Part shown: positions 51,605 through 61,322 of the stretch, one piece after another
Position numbering within the stretch: the first letter of the stretch is position 1
Layout of the letters: the number at the start of each line of letters is the position of its first letter
NCBI GenBank assembly: GCA_964513675.1
Contig: CAZEOD010000006.1
Span: 16,552 to 80,551 of the forward strand
DNA from: CALFVT01 sp964513675
GTDB taxonomy: Bacteria > Pseudomonadota > Alphaproteobacteria > Caulobacterales > Maricaulaceae
Direction of reading: 5' to 3'
Length of the DNA stretch: 64,000 nt
The notes under the pieces: model-generated
What the model was told of the DNA's origin: nothing
The model's database searches: none
Seen by the model: the letters and a program-made list of their open reading frames with translations, nothing else
Position numbers and translations under genes: made by a program

Positions 51605-53973
51605 GATTTTTCCACAAATCCATCAAGGACTTTCTTATGTCCTGCTTTATCAAATTCGACATCAAGCTTATCGCCGTCAACACTCATGACTTCGCCATAG
51701 CCAAATTTTTGATGGAAAATTCTATCCCCCAACTTAAAATCAGATTTTTTCTGAACCGCAGTTTTACGCATAACGCGGCCCTCAATCTCGCGCGGCGCGC
51801 TACCAAAGCTAGAACCGCGATTATTTTGATATCGCTTCCAGCCTGGGGAATCGCGGCCGCTCTGGGCCTGTGCAAAAGAGTTTGCGAAATTATTAGCCGC
51901 GTTTTGTGTTAAGCGCTGGCTTTGATAATAACCTGTTTCAGATTGCGCTTCGACATGCGCCGGCGGCAATTCATCGACAAAGCGTGACGGCAACGCCGAT
52001 TGCCATGAGCCGTAGATTTGGCGGTTAGCCGCGAAGTAAATCAGCGCCTGTTCGCGCGCACGGGTAATGCCAACATAAGCCAGACGGCGCTCTTCTTCCA
52101 ATCCCGCCAAGCCGTTTTCATCCAGACTTTTCTGGCTTGGAAATGTGCCCTCTTCCCAGCCCGGTAAAAACACCAGCGGGAACTCAAGGCCTTTTGCTGA
52201 GTGAAGTGTCATGAGGCTAATCTCATCTTCTTGCGGGCCTGATTCAACATCCAAAACCAGACTGACATGCTCCAAATATCCTTCAAGACTATCAAATTCA
52301 GACATGGCTTGAATTAATTCTTTCAGATTTTCAAGACGGCCAGATGATTTCGCATCCTTATTATCACGCCACATTCGCGTGTAACCAGATTCGTCAAGCA
52401 CACGCTCCATTAGCTCTGTATGCGGCAAGGTTTGACGCGCCGTTCGCCAGCGATCAAGGTCAAGGCAAAAGCTTCGCAGCGATGTTCGCGCTTTACCGCG
52501 AATTTCATCCGTTTTGATAATCTCGCGCGTCGTCCGTTCTAGGCTTTGACCCGACATTCGCGCGGCTTGTTGCAGCTTCTGAACCGATGTCTGGCCAATA
52601 CCGCGCTTGGGCACATTGACAACACGCTCAAAGGCCAAATCATCCGTCTGAGAAATAATGAGCCGTAAGTAAGCATGGGCATCGCGTATTTCTTGGCGTT
52701 CGAAAAACCGCGGCCCCCCTATAACCCGGTAAGGCAAACCCAGCTGTATCAACCGTTCTTCAAAACTGCGCATTTGCCGTGAAGCGCGGACTAATATAGC
52801 GCAATCATTATAATCGCGCCCTTTACTTTTCCAGTTTTCAATCTCGCCGCAAATAATTCGCGCTTCTGCGGGCGCGTCCCAGACGCCCATGACTTGAACT
52901 TTCTCGCCGCCGTCTTGATCCGTCCAAAGCGTCTTCCCAAGCCGCGCGCGGTTCGCGGCAATTAAGCCAGAGGCCGCGCCCAAAATATGCGATGTCGAGC
53001 GGTAATTTTGCTCTAGCTTAACGACAACCGCGCCCGGAAAATCTTTCTCAAAGCGCAAAATATTATCAACCTCTGCGCCGCGCCAGCCATAAATAGATTG
53101 GTCGTCATCTCCTACAACGCAAATATTTCCAGTTCCCTGCGCAATCAGGCGTAACCATAAATATTGGGCGACATTCGTATCCTGATACTCGTCCACTAAA
53201 AGGTAACGAAACTTCGCGTGATATCGTTTCAATATCTCAGGATTATTTTGAAACAGCGTTAAATTATGCAAGAGCAAATCACCAAAATCACAGGCATTTA
53301 GAACCTTAAGCCGGTTTTGATATAGCGTGTATAAATGCTTGCCCTTGCCTTCTGCGAATTTATAGCCTTCTTTCGCAGGCAGCTTTTCGGGCGTTAATCC
53401 TTTGTTCTTCCAGCTATCAATAAGGGCGGCCAAAAACCGCGCCGTCCAGCGTTTTTCATCAATATTTTCAGCTTTAATAATTTGCTTTAAAAGCCGAATT
53501 TGGTCATCAGTATCAAGGATCGTAAAGCTGGATTTAAGCCCGACCATCTCCGCATGAATACGCAGAATTTTCGCCGCAATCGAGTGAAAGGTGCCGAGCC
53601 ACGGCAGACCTTCAACGGCATCCCCAATCAGGCCGCCAACACGGTGGCGCATTTCGCGGGCGGCTTTATTGGTAAATGTTACCGATAAAATCTGCGACGG
53701 ATAGGCCAGTCCATTTGATAAAATATGAGCCAAGCGGCAGGTCAGCACGCGGGTCTTGCCCGTCCCTGCTCCTGCTAGGACCAAGACAGGCCCGTCAGTC
53801 GTCAGCACCGCTTTTTCTTGCTCTGCATTCAACCCGTCCAAATAAGCCGCATTTGTCGCCAAACTGGACCTTGAGTGCGCATGAGGCGAGGCTTGGGCTG
53901 AAATTGAGCCTGCCCCCATTCCGGTACGCGATGGCGGCGGCGGGGCCGGTATGAAAGAATCAGCTTTAGACAT
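51601..53973 (-). CDS. pcrA: ATP-dependent DNA helicase UvrD/PcrA
   Basis: 790-residue superfamily 1 3'-5' helicase for excision repair and replication-fork processing. Walker A GAGTGKTRVL (near 68), motif II VDEYQDTN, motif III VGDDDQSIYGWRGAE, motif V LMTLHSAKGLEFPLVF and motif VI VGITRAREQA are all present. The C-terminal Tudor-like domain (KLGDRIFHQKFGYGEV) that contacts RNA polymerase is retained. About 40 low-complexity Pro/Ser/Ala residues precede the domain. The stop overlaps the lipoprotein start by 4 bases. Confidence 0.95.
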   Translation of the reverse strand: MSKADSFIPAPPPPSRTGMGAGSISAQASPHAHSRSSLATNAAYLDGLNAEQEKAVLTTDGPVLVLAGAGTGKTRVLTCRLAHILSNGLAYPSQILSVTFTNKAAREMRHRVGGLIGDAVEGLPWLGTFHSIAAKILRIHAEMVGLKSSFTILDTDDQIRLLKQIIKAENIDEKRWTARFLAALIDSWKNKGLTPEKLPAKEGYKFAEGKGKHLYTLYQNRLKVLNACDFGDLLLHNLTLFQNNPEILKRYHAKFRYLLVDEYQDTNVAQYLWLRLIAQGTGNICVVGDDDQSIYGWRGAEVDNILRFEKDFPGAVVVKLEQNYRSTSHILGAASGLIAANRARLGKTLWTDQDGGEKVQVMGVWDAPAEARIICGEIENWKSKGRDYNDCAILVRASRQMRSFEERLIQLGLPYRVIGGPRFFERQEIRDAHAYLRLIISQTDDLAFERVVNVPKRGIGQTSVQKLQQAARMSGQSLERTTREIIKTDEIRGKARTSLRSFCLDLDRWRTARQTLPHTELMERVLDESGYTRMWRDNKDAKSSGRLENLKELIQAMSEFDSLEGYLEHVSLVLDVESGPQEDEISLMTLHSAKGLEFPLVFLPGWEEGTFPSQKSLDENGLAGLEEERRLAYVGITRAREQALIYFAANRQIYGSWQSALPSRFVDELPPAHVEAQSETGYYQSQRLTQNAANNFANSFAQAQSGRDSPGWKRYQNNRGSSFGSAPREIEGRVMRKTAVQKKSDFKLGDRIFHQKFGYGEVMSVDGDKLDVEFDKAGHKKVLDGFVEKS

Positions 53974-54065
53974 CCCTTTATCTTAGTTATTTCTCACGCC
54001 TTGGCTATGGGGTGTTCTATGTTTGTTGCAGCCAAGACTTGGGCATTTCCATGCCTCCTTTCTGA

Positions 54066-54437
54066 TTACATCTTATCGTCTGCAACAGGGTTAAACGCCG
54101 CAGGACGGCCCGCTTCATCAACCGCAACAAAAACAAGCCGTTCGATTGTAATAATAACCTGCTTGCTATCTTTCACCCGAACTTCGCAGCGTAATGTGAG
54201 GGATGTTCGCCCGACAGAAACCGTTTCAACACCAATTTCAATGATGTCACCTTGATAAGCCGGCGCGACAAAATTCATCTCACTAATATATTTTGTAACA
54301 ATGCCGTGGGTTTGCATTTGGCAAACGGCATAAACTGCACATTCTTCGTCAATCCAAGACATTAACCGCCCGCCAAACAGCGTATTTCGGCCGTTTAGGT
54401 CTTCGGGTTTTATGAGCTTGCGAGTTCGGTAAATCAT
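54066..54437 (-). CDS. Acyl-CoA thioesterase (hotdog fold, YciA-like)
   Basis: 123 residues from the ATG at 54437, which has GGAG 6 bases upstream (an in-frame start at 54479 is less supported). The hotdog domain shows NTLFGGRLMSWIDEECAVYA, with the catalytic-region Asp/Glu, and NFVAPAYQGDIIEI. Members hydrolyse acyl-CoAs of varied length; the substrate is not evident. It is upstream of pcrA on the same strand in reverse order, so it is a separate unit. Confidence 0.88.
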   Translation of the reverse strand: MIYRTRKLIKPEDLNGRNTLFGGRLMSWIDEECAVYAVCQMQTHGIVTKYISEMNFVAPAYQGDIIEIGVETVSVGRTSLTLRCEVRVKDSKQVIITIERLVFVAVDEAGRPAAFNPVADDKM

Positions 54438-54540
54438 AAATGTCTCCATAATTAATTTCGGAGTAACCGAGCGGATCAAATTTAAAACCCATTCACGTCG
54501 GAAAACGACAGGTAAAAATATAGTGCCTTGTTATTGTGCG

Positions 54541-54801
54541 CTATTGGCCATGTTTGGTTTTTAAATGATCCCGCAAATCAGCATCCTCAATCATCAAACG
54601 CACCGCCCACACCCGTATAAAAGCCGCAAGACCGCGCCCATATTTCACAGAAACACGCTCATCATCCAGCCGCTTTATCAAGGCCGATACAGAGATATCA
54701 TCACGCCGCGAGATATAATCAATCACAGCCCAATATTCGGCCTCAAGCGCAAGAGACGTGGCATGACCATAAATAGATAAAGAGCGCTTAATCAGGCTCA
54801 T
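54541..54801 (-). CDS. Ribbon-helix-helix domain protein
   Basis: 86 residues from ATG 54801 (MSLIKRSLSIYGHATSLALE). The RHH_4-type domain runs through most of the protein: the RSLSIYGHATSLALE strand-helix and DISVSALIKRLDDER helix, ending in a helix with RGLAAFIRVWAVR. The frame is open further upstream to 54969 but that part overlaps the DUF4169 gene and is not homologous. It overlaps DUF4169 by 14 bases. The DUF4169-RHH-fumC neighbourhood is typical of alphaproteobacteria. Confidence 0.88.
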   Translation of the reverse strand: MSLIKRSLSIYGHATSLALEAEYWAVIDYISRRDDISVSALIKRLDDERVSVKYGRGLAAFIRVWAVRLMIEDADLRDHLKTKHGQ

Positions 54802-55036
54802 TCGATGTGTCTTTACCGCTAATTTTATGGCCGTCGAGCTTGGCTTGGAGCCGCTCCGCCATAGCTCTGCGCTTCTCTTTGGCCGATAGTTTTTGCCCAA
54901 ACATCGCGCGGTTTTCAGCGGCCTTTTTATCCTTCGCTTGACGCGCGAGCGACTTTTTCGCCTTGCCAAATTTTATGACATTACCGCCGCCGCCAGCGCC
55001 GCGTTTGGCGCTATTTGGATTTATATTATCGCCCAT
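54788..55036 (-). CDS. DUF4169 family protein
   Basis: 82 residues, very basic and helical (IKFGKAKKSLARQAKDKKAAENRAMFG in pieces, then SAKEKRRAMAERLQAKLDGHKI), matching the small DUF4169 family. Function unknown. The glycine-rich start (RGAGGGGNV) is unusual for the family. It starts 3 bases after the fumC stop and overlaps the RHH gene, so the three are likely cotranscribed. Confidence 0.82.
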   Translation of the reverse strand: MGDNINPNSAKRGAGGGGNVIKFGKAKKSLARQAKDKKAAENRAMFGQKLSAKEKRRAMAERLQAKLDGHKISGKDTSNEPD

Positions 55037-55039
55037 ATC

Positions 55040-56431
55040 CTACCTCGGTTTTATCATGAGTTTCGGCTTCACGACCTTATCAAACTCAGCCTCTGTCGCA
55101 AAGCCGAGGCGGACGGCCTCCTCGCGCAGGGTCGTGCCATTTTTATGGGCCGTCTTGGCCACTTTCGTAGCATTATCATAGCCAATCGTCGGAGCGAGCG
55201 CCGTGACAAGCATAAGCGAGCGGCCTAGCAATTCATCAATCCGGTCTTCATTGGCGGTAATGCCGGTCACACATTTATCGGTGAAGGCGCGGGCGCTATC
55301 GGCTAAAATTTGGATGGATTGCAGCATATTATAGGCCATGACCGGCTTATAAACATTCAGCTCAAAATGGCCTTGGCTGCCCGCCATGCTGATGGTGGTG
55401 TTATTACCCATGACCTGCGTGCAGACCATGGTGAGGGCTTCGCACTGCGTCGGGTTGACTTTACCGGGCATGATCGAGGATCCCGGCTCATTTGCGGGCA
55501 ATGATAATTCCCCTAATCCAGAGCGCGGGCCAGAGCCTAAAAAGCGAATGTCATTGGCGATTTTAAACAGGCTCATTGCCGCCGTGTTAATCGCACCATG
55601 CGCAGAGACAAAGGCATCATGCGCCGCCAAGGCTTCGAATTTATTTGGCGCTGTTTTAAACGGCAGTTTCGTGAAATCGGCAACATGCGCCGCAAAGCCT
55701 TTGGCAAAGCCCGGTTTTGCATTCAGCCCCGTGCCAACGGCCGTGCCGCCCTGCGCGAGCGGGTATAGCTCTTTCAACCCCAGCTCAACGCGTTTAATGC
55801 CCAGTTCAACCTGTTTCGCATAACCAGAAAATTCTTGCCCCAATGTCACAGGGGTCGCGTCTTGGGTATGGGTGCGGCCAATTTTGATAATATCTTTAAA
55901 AGCTTTGGCTTTCGCCGCCAAAGCTGCATGTAAATGACGCAAGGCCGGTAGCAAGTGATGCTGAATTTGCTCTGCGGCAGAAATATGCATGGCCGTTGGA
56001 AAGGTGTCGTTCGAGCTCTGGCTCCGGTTCACATGATCGTTCGGATGCACAGGGTCTTTAGAGCCAATTTCACCGCCCAGAATCTCGATAGCAAGATTTG
56101 AAATCACTTCATTCGCGTTCATATTGGACTGCGTGCCCGAGCCTGTCTGCCAGACCGATAGCGGGAAGTTATCATCCATTTTACCGCCGGCCACAGCTTT
56201 GGCAGCTTTAACAATCGCGCGCCCCCGTTTCTTATCGAGGTTATCCAAATCCATATTTGCTTTCGCGGCCGACATTTTAATAATGCCCAGCGCACGAATA
56301 AGAGCCGGCGGCATGGTTTCAATCCCGATTGGAAAATTAATCAGGCTTCGCGCCGTTTGCGCGCCGTAATATTTGTCAGACGGTACTTTAAGGGGGCCAA
56401 AGCTATCGGTCTCTATGCGAAAATCAGTCAT
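55040..56431 (-). CDS. fumC: Fumarate hydratase, class II
   Basis: FumC interconverts fumarate and malate in the TCA cycle without an Fe-S cluster. I take ATG 56431 (MTDFRIETDSFG), 463 residues; ATG 56440 adds 3. Motifs include GSGTQSNMNANEV, the SSNDTFPTAMH block, GRTHTQDATPVTLGQE and the GSSIMPGKVNPTQCE signature loop with the catalytic Ser. It is downstream of ligA and upstream of DUF4169, all on the minus strand. Confidence 0.96.
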   Translation of the reverse strand: MTDFRIETDSFGPLKVPSDKYYGAQTARSLINFPIGIETMPPALIRALGIIKMSAAKANMDLDNLDKKRGRAIVKAAKAVAGGKMDDNFPLSVWQTGSGTQSNMNANEVISNLAIEILGGEIGSKDPVHPNDHVNRSQSSNDTFPTAMHISAAEQIQHHLLPALRHLHAALAAKAKAFKDIIKIGRTHTQDATPVTLGQEFSGYAKQVELGIKRVELGLKELYPLAQGGTAVGTGLNAKPGFAKGFAAHVADFTKLPFKTAPNKFEALAAHDAFVSAHGAINTAAMSLFKIANDIRFLGSGPRSGLGELSLPANEPGSSIMPGKVNPTQCEALTMVCTQVMGNNTTISMAGSQGHFELNVYKPVMAYNMLQSIQILADSARAFTDKCVTGITANEDRIDELLGRSLMLVTALAPTIGYDNATKVAKTAHKNGTTLREEAVRLGFATEAEFDKVVKPKLMIKPR

Positions 56432-56554
56432 GGAAATCATCCGGTTTAATTAAATCTCTGCTTTGAATAGCGCGCAGCAGAAATATCGCAATGCCGAATG
56501 TAAGCTATCAGGTCAAAATTGAGTGAAGCGGCAGGCGCTTGCGGGCTTATCGGC

Positions 56555-58636
56555 TCAGCTTTGCGCGGCTGACCCAATCAACGTCAACCACTCATCTTCA
56601 GTCAATGTCTTAACCCCAAGCTCCGCCGCCTTTTTAAGCTTTGAGCCCGCGCCCGGCCCCGCGATAAGAATATCTGTTTTCTTAGAAACACTCCCCGAAA
56701 CTTTTGCGCCGAGCGTTTGTGCGCGGGCTTTGGCTTCGTCGCGTGACATGCGCTCTAATTTGCCTGTGAACACAACGGTTTTTCCAGCAACAGGACTATC
56801 AAGGCTCGGCGCTTCGGCGGGAATTAAGGTGATTTGCTGCAAGAGGCGATCAATAACTTCTCGGTTTGTCTCGGCTGAGAAAAACTGCCGCAGCGCTTGA
56901 ACTTGCCCCGGCCCAACGCCGTCAATACTCATAAGCTCAGCATAGCTTTCTGTGCCAATATCCGCGCGAATGATCGCGTCATAAAACGCCTCCCACGTCA
57001 GGTAATGTCCTGCAATAAGTTTTGCATTGCCCTGCCCGATATGGCGAATACCGAGCGCATAGAGCGCGCGGTCAAAATCAATATTGCGGCGCGCATTAAT
57101 CGCGGCTTTCAGGTTATCAGCCGAGGTTTCGCCAAAGCCGTCAAGAGCTGCGATCGCGTCAAAATTAAGGGTGAAAATATCCGCAGGCTCTTTCAGCCAA
57201 CCTTTATTATAAAACAGCTCAATTTGCTTCTCGCCAAGGCCGTCAATGTCAAAGGCACGGCGGGAAACAAAATGTTTCAGCCCCTCAATAGCCTGCGCGG
57301 GGCAGGATAGACCATTGGTACAGCGGCGCACCACATCGACGCGGCCTGTCTTGTCATCAATATCGCGCACGGCCTCTGCGCCGCAAATTGGGCAGCTTAA
57401 AGGCAGGGTAAAATCATCGCCCCGCCCCGCCGTGTCGTCTATCACCCGCAGGACTTGGGGGATAACATCACCCGCGCGCTGTATTTCAACGCGGTCGCCT
57501 TCGCGCAGTTTCAAGCGGTTGATTTCATCTTCATTATGCAAGGTCGCATTGGAGACTAAAACCCCGCCAACATTAACAGGCGTGAGCCGCGCCACAGGGG
57601 TCAGCGCGCCTGTGCGCCCAAGCTGCACTTCTATTTTTTCAACCGTCGTGATCGCTTTTTCGGCGGGAAATTTATGCGCAATCGCCCAGCGCGGCGCGCG
57701 GGAGACAAAACCTAACCGTGTTTGTAGTGCTAAATCATCGACCTTGTAAACAACGCCGTCAATGTCATAGCCTAGCGCGGGGCGGCGCTCTAATATCGAC
57801 TTATAATGCGCGATCATTTCGCTCGGGCCCGCACAAAGCTTCATATCGGGATTAATCTGAAACCCCCAAGAGGCGAGGTTTTTAACCGCTGCATATTGCG
57901 TGGCCGCCAGCGGCGCGCTCACCTCTCCCCATGCATAAGCGAAAAAACGTAAAGGCCGCTGCGCGGTGACAGAGGCGTCAATTTGCCGTAGCGAGCCTGC
58001 GGCGGCATTACGCGGGTTTTTATAGGCCGCTTTGCCGGCTTTTTCTTGCGCAGCGTTCATGGCGGCAAAATCATCTACCGCGATATAAACCTCACCGCGC
58101 ACCTCTAGGACATCGGGCCAGCCTTCGCCGCTCAGCCGCCTCGGCACATCATTCAGCGTTCGCATATTCGCCGTAATATCTTCGCCGGTCTGGCCATCGC
58201 CGCGCGTGGCCCCGCTAACGAGGTCCCCGCCTACATAGCGCAGAGACGCGGAAAGACCGTCAATTTTTGGCTCAGCCGTAAAGCTCACAGCCGCCTCATC
58301 CGCAAGATTGAGAAAGCGTTTAATCCGCGCTGTAAATTCGGCCACATCCTCATCAGAAAACGCATTATCAAGCGAAAGCATCGGCACATTATGTTTGATT
58401 TTGCCAAATTTTGAGGAGGTTTTTGCGCCCACAGTTTGGGTCGGACTATCTTTTAAAATTAAATGCGGAAAAGCCGTTTCAAGCTCTATTAAGCGCAAGC
58501 GCAGCTTATCATAGGCCGCGTCATCCAATACAGGATTATCGTCATTATAATATTGCGAATCGGCAATGCGAATTTCCATTGAAAGCGATTTAATTTCACG
58601 CGCCGCAACATCATCAGATAAGGAATTTACGGACAT
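56555..58636 (-). CDS. ligA: NAD-dependent DNA ligase
   Basis: 693 residues: the Ia domain, adenylation domain with catalytic Lys in EPKIDGLSASLRY (near 123) and the TRGDGQTGEDIT motif, OB fold, a Cys4 zinc finger (CPICG and RCTNGLSCPAQ), helix-hairpin-helix repeats (FGETSADNL; IDGVGPGQ) and a C-terminal BRCT domain (about 610-690; GKTVVFTGKLE). LigA seals nicks in replication and repair. It starts 3 bases after the recN stop, in the conserved recN-ligA order. Confidence 0.97.
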   Translation of the reverse strand: MSVNSLSDDVAAREIKSLSMEIRIADSQYYNDDNPVLDDAAYDKLRLRLIELETAFPHLILKDSPTQTVGAKTSSKFGKIKHNVPMLSLDNAFSDEDVAEFTARIKRFLNLADEAAVSFTAEPKIDGLSASLRYVGGDLVSGATRGDGQTGEDITANMRTLNDVPRRLSGEGWPDVLEVRGEVYIAVDDFAAMNAAQEKAGKAAYKNPRNAAAGSLRQIDASVTAQRPLRFFAYAWGEVSAPLAATQYAAVKNLASWGFQINPDMKLCAGPSEMIAHYKSILERRPALGYDIDGVVYKVDDLALQTRLGFVSRAPRWAIAHKFPAEKAITTVEKIEVQLGRTGALTPVARLTPVNVGGVLVSNATLHNEDEINRLKLREGDRVEIQRAGDVIPQVLRVIDDTAGRGDDFTLPLSCPICGAEAVRDIDDKTGRVDVVRRCTNGLSCPAQAIEGLKHFVSRRAFDIDGLGEKQIELFYNKGWLKEPADIFTLNFDAIAALDGFGETSADNLKAAINARRNIDFDRALYALGIRHIGQGNAKLIAGHYLTWEAFYDAIIRADIGTESYAELMSIDGVGPGQVQALRQFFSAETNREVIDRLLQQITLIPAEAPSLDSPVAGKTVVFTGKLERMSRDEAKARAQTLGAKVSGSVSKKTDILIAGPGAGSKLKKAAELGVKTLTEDEWLTLIGSAAQS

Positions 58637-58638
58637 GA

Positions 58639-60318
58639 TTAGGCCGCCTGTATAAGCTTACGCGCAGCCGCTCGGGCTTCATCTGTAATAATTTCACCCG
58701 CGAGCATCCGCGCAATTTCTTCTTCGCGGGCCGCATCTTCAACTTCGCTGACATGGGTTGTCGTCATCGCGTCGCCGCTATGTTTTTCAATCTGGTATTG
58801 CTGCGCGGCTTTGGCAGCGACTTGCGGACTATGGGTGACAACAAAAACTTGACCATTTTGCGACAGCCCCGCGAGGCGGCGACCAATCGCATCCGCTACC
58901 GCGCCGCCGACGCCTTGATCGACTTCATCAAACACCATGACAGGCGCGCTATCACCGGCCAAAGCAACTTTAATCGCGAGGGCAAAACGAGACATCTCAC
59001 CGCCTGATGCGACTTTATCCAAATGCCCCATAGCGGAACCAGGATTTGTCGCAACGACAAAGCGGACTTTATCACGCCCGCTCGCGCTATCTGTTCCCGG
59101 CTCAATCTGGGTCATAAATTGCGCGCGGTCCATCTTAAGCGCAGGCAGTTCGGAGAGAACTTGCTCATCAAGCCGCTGCGCCGCCGCTTTGCGCGACGCC
59201 GTCAGTTTATCGGCAGCAATATGATAAGTCTGTTCAGATTGCGCCGCTGCCTTTCGCGCCGCGTCGATATTTGCGGATATATTCTCAGCCTGTTCCAATT
59301 CATGCGCCAATTTTAAGCGGTAGCTTGGGAGCGCGCCAACTGTAATGCCAAATTTACGCGCCGCGCCGCGAAGATCAAACAATCGGCGCTCTATGCGGTC
59401 AAGCTCTCCGGGCTGTATGTGGAACGCCCCCGCAGCAACATCAACGGCGTGGCGTGCTTCTTGGAACTCTAATAAAGCACGGTCGATCGCGCCGCTCGCA
59501 TCTTTGACAGCGTTTGACGCCGCATTATCTGCGCTTCCAAGCTTTTCCGACAGCCGTTCAAGGCTAGATAAAATCGTACCAAGCTGCCCTTCAACGGGGC
59601 CAGCTTCGGATAGCGCCGATTGCGCTTGTGAAAGTTCTGTCACAGCGCCTTCTGCAGCTTGTAAAAATTGGCGTGTTTCGGCCAGAGCGGAGTCTTCATC
59701 GGGTTTCGGATCAAGGCGGCTAAGCTCAGATATCGCATGTTCAAGAAAAGCCCGATCATCCGCCGCTTGGCTTTCTTTCGCCTCAAGCGCGTCAAGCCGG
59801 CTAGCAGCGCCGCGCCAATCGGCATAGCTCTCTCCGGCGGCGCGCAATAAAGCGGCATGGCCCGCAAAAACATCTAGCAGAGCCATATGGGTCGACGGAT
59901 CTAATAGGCCGCGCCCATCATTTTGACCATGGACTTCTATAAGCTGCATACCCACTTTGGATAAGAGTTTGACCGTCACAGGCACATCACAAATATAAGC
60001 TTTGCTGCGGCCATCTGCGCGCACTTCGCGGCGCAGCGTTATATCTTCGCCCGCTTCGGTCTCAATTCCGGCCTCTTTAAGGTCAGCAAAGACGGCATGG
60101 TCTGGCGATAGGTAGAAACTCGCGGTGCTTTGCGCTTTATCCGCGCCCTTGCGCACGAGCCCTTTATCAGAGCGCGCACCGGCGGCCATAGTTAGCGCAT
60201 CAAGTAAAATAGACTTACCCGCGCCTGTCTCGCCGGTCAGCGCAATCAAACCAGCCTCAAAGCTCAGGTCAAGCGCCTCAATTAAAACGACATTACGTAT
60301 AGAGAGTGATGTGAGCAT
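58639..60318 (-). CDS. recN: DNA repair protein RecN
   Basis: A 559-residue SMC-like ATPase acting in double-strand break repair. The head domain has Walker A GETGAGKSILLDAL (28-41), the LIEVHGQNDGRGLLDPSTH block, two coiled-coil arms (about 160-230 and 310-370), the ABC signature SGGEMSRFALAIK and Walker B VMVFDEVDQGVGG. The length is normal. It lies between bamD and ligA in the standard alphaproteobacterial cell-division/repair string. Confidence 0.96.
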   Translation of the reverse strand: MLTSLSIRNVVLIEALDLSFEAGLIALTGETGAGKSILLDALTMAAGARSDKGLVRKGADKAQSTASFYLSPDHAVFADLKEAGIETEAGEDITLRREVRADGRSKAYICDVPVTVKLLSKVGMQLIEVHGQNDGRGLLDPSTHMALLDVFAGHAALLRAAGESYADWRGAASRLDALEAKESQAADDRAFLEHAISELSRLDPKPDEDSALAETRQFLQAAEGAVTELSQAQSALSEAGPVEGQLGTILSSLERLSEKLGSADNAASNAVKDASGAIDRALLEFQEARHAVDVAAGAFHIQPGELDRIERRLFDLRGAARKFGITVGALPSYRLKLAHELEQAENISANIDAARKAAAQSEQTYHIAADKLTASRKAAAQRLDEQVLSELPALKMDRAQFMTQIEPGTDSASGRDKVRFVVATNPGSAMGHLDKVASGGEMSRFALAIKVALAGDSAPVMVFDEVDQGVGGAVADAIGRRLAGLSQNGQVFVVTHSPQVAAKAAQQYQIEKHSGDAMTTTHVSEVEDAAREEEIARMLAGEIITDEARAAARKLIQAA

Positions 60319-60348
60319 AACAAATCTGAGGTTACGCTTTTGCTGTCA

Positions 60349-61200
60349 TTAGAACAAGCGTTCGCGTAAACGGCGCCAATATCCGGGCGGTTTCGGCGCA
60401 ACAACTTCTTCTTGGAGGTTTACCCCAAGATCATCAAGCAGATCATAGCTATCTTCATACCACTCCCCATTTGGATAATTATAGCCTAAAACTGATCCCA
60501 CTTTTTTCGCTTCGCCGACAATACCAAGAGCGACATAGCTTTCGACAAGGCGGTGCATAGCTTCTTCAACATGGGAGGTTGTTTCGTAATCTCGGACAAC
60601 AGATTTAAACCGGCCAATCGCGGCAAGCTGCTGGTTTTGCTTTTGATAAAATCGGCCAACTGACATCTCTTTGCCCGCTAAGTGGTCACGGGTGAGTTCT
60701 AGCTTTAAGCGCGCATCGCGGGCGTAATCACTTTCGGGATACCGGCGCACGACTTGCTGCAAGGCCGCTTCGGCATTAACTGTCGTAGCTTGGTCGCGGC
60801 CAACATCGAAAATTTGGTCGTAATAATTGATCGCAATAAGATAATAGGCGTAAGGCGTGCTGTCGCTGCCTGGATGTAGACTGATAAACCGCTGGGCTGT
60901 GACGATGGATTCTTCATATTTCGCATCGCGGTAATCAACATAAGATGACATTAATAGCGCGCGGCGCGCCCATTTTGAAAAAGGGTGCTGGCGTTCAACT
61001 TCTTGAAACAAAAGCTTCGAGGTTTCCCAATCCTGCCGATCAACACGCGCAAAGGCTTGATTATAAATCAATTCTGCGGGACGCTCGATATAGGCCAGTT
61101 CTTCCTTCTTCTTACCAAGTCCAAGGCTAGAACACGCCGTCAATAGCAGAGCCAAAGACCCCACCATTGCGAGTTTCAAAAATTTACGGCTTGCAGTCAT
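60349..61200 (-). CDS. bamD: Outer-membrane assembly factor BamD (ComL)
   Basis: A 283-residue lipoprotein of the BAM complex, which inserts beta-barrel proteins such as LptD. The signal ends at the lipobox LLTAC (Cys23). The mature part consists of TPR-like helix pairs (YNQAFARVDRQDWETSKLLFQEVERQHPF split over two helices, then YAYYLIAINYYDQIFDVGRDQ and RRYPESDYARDARLKL). A terminal region after residue 240 is proline-rich. It is encoded between lpxC and recN. Confidence 0.94.
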   Translation of the reverse strand: MTASRKFLKLAMVGSLALLLTACSSLGLGKKKEELAYIERPAELIYNQAFARVDRQDWETSKLLFQEVERQHPFSKWARRALLMSSYVDYRDAKYEESIVTAQRFISLHPGSDSTPYAYYLIAINYYDQIFDVGRDQATTVNAEAALQQVVRRYPESDYARDARLKLELTRDHLAGKEMSVGRFYQKQNQQLAAIGRFKSVVRDYETTSHVEEAMHRLVESYVALGIVGEAKKVGSVLGYNYPNGEWYEDSYDLLDDLGVNLQEEVVAPKPPGYWRRLRERLF

Positions 61201-61322
61201 AAGGCTATCCAGCAGTGATTCAAAAACATATCAGCGTGTCTTAGACTAAGAATCGCGAAGGTAAAAGTGAGAATAGTGTTAGACTCGGCTCAAATGCACA
61301 GAGCGGCCCTTTAAAACGGCCT

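Noticed and set aside
54802..54969. Upstream extension of the RHH-domain gene
   Set aside because: It overlaps the DUF4169 gene out of frame and is Arg/Lys-rich shadow sequence; homology starts at ATG 54801.
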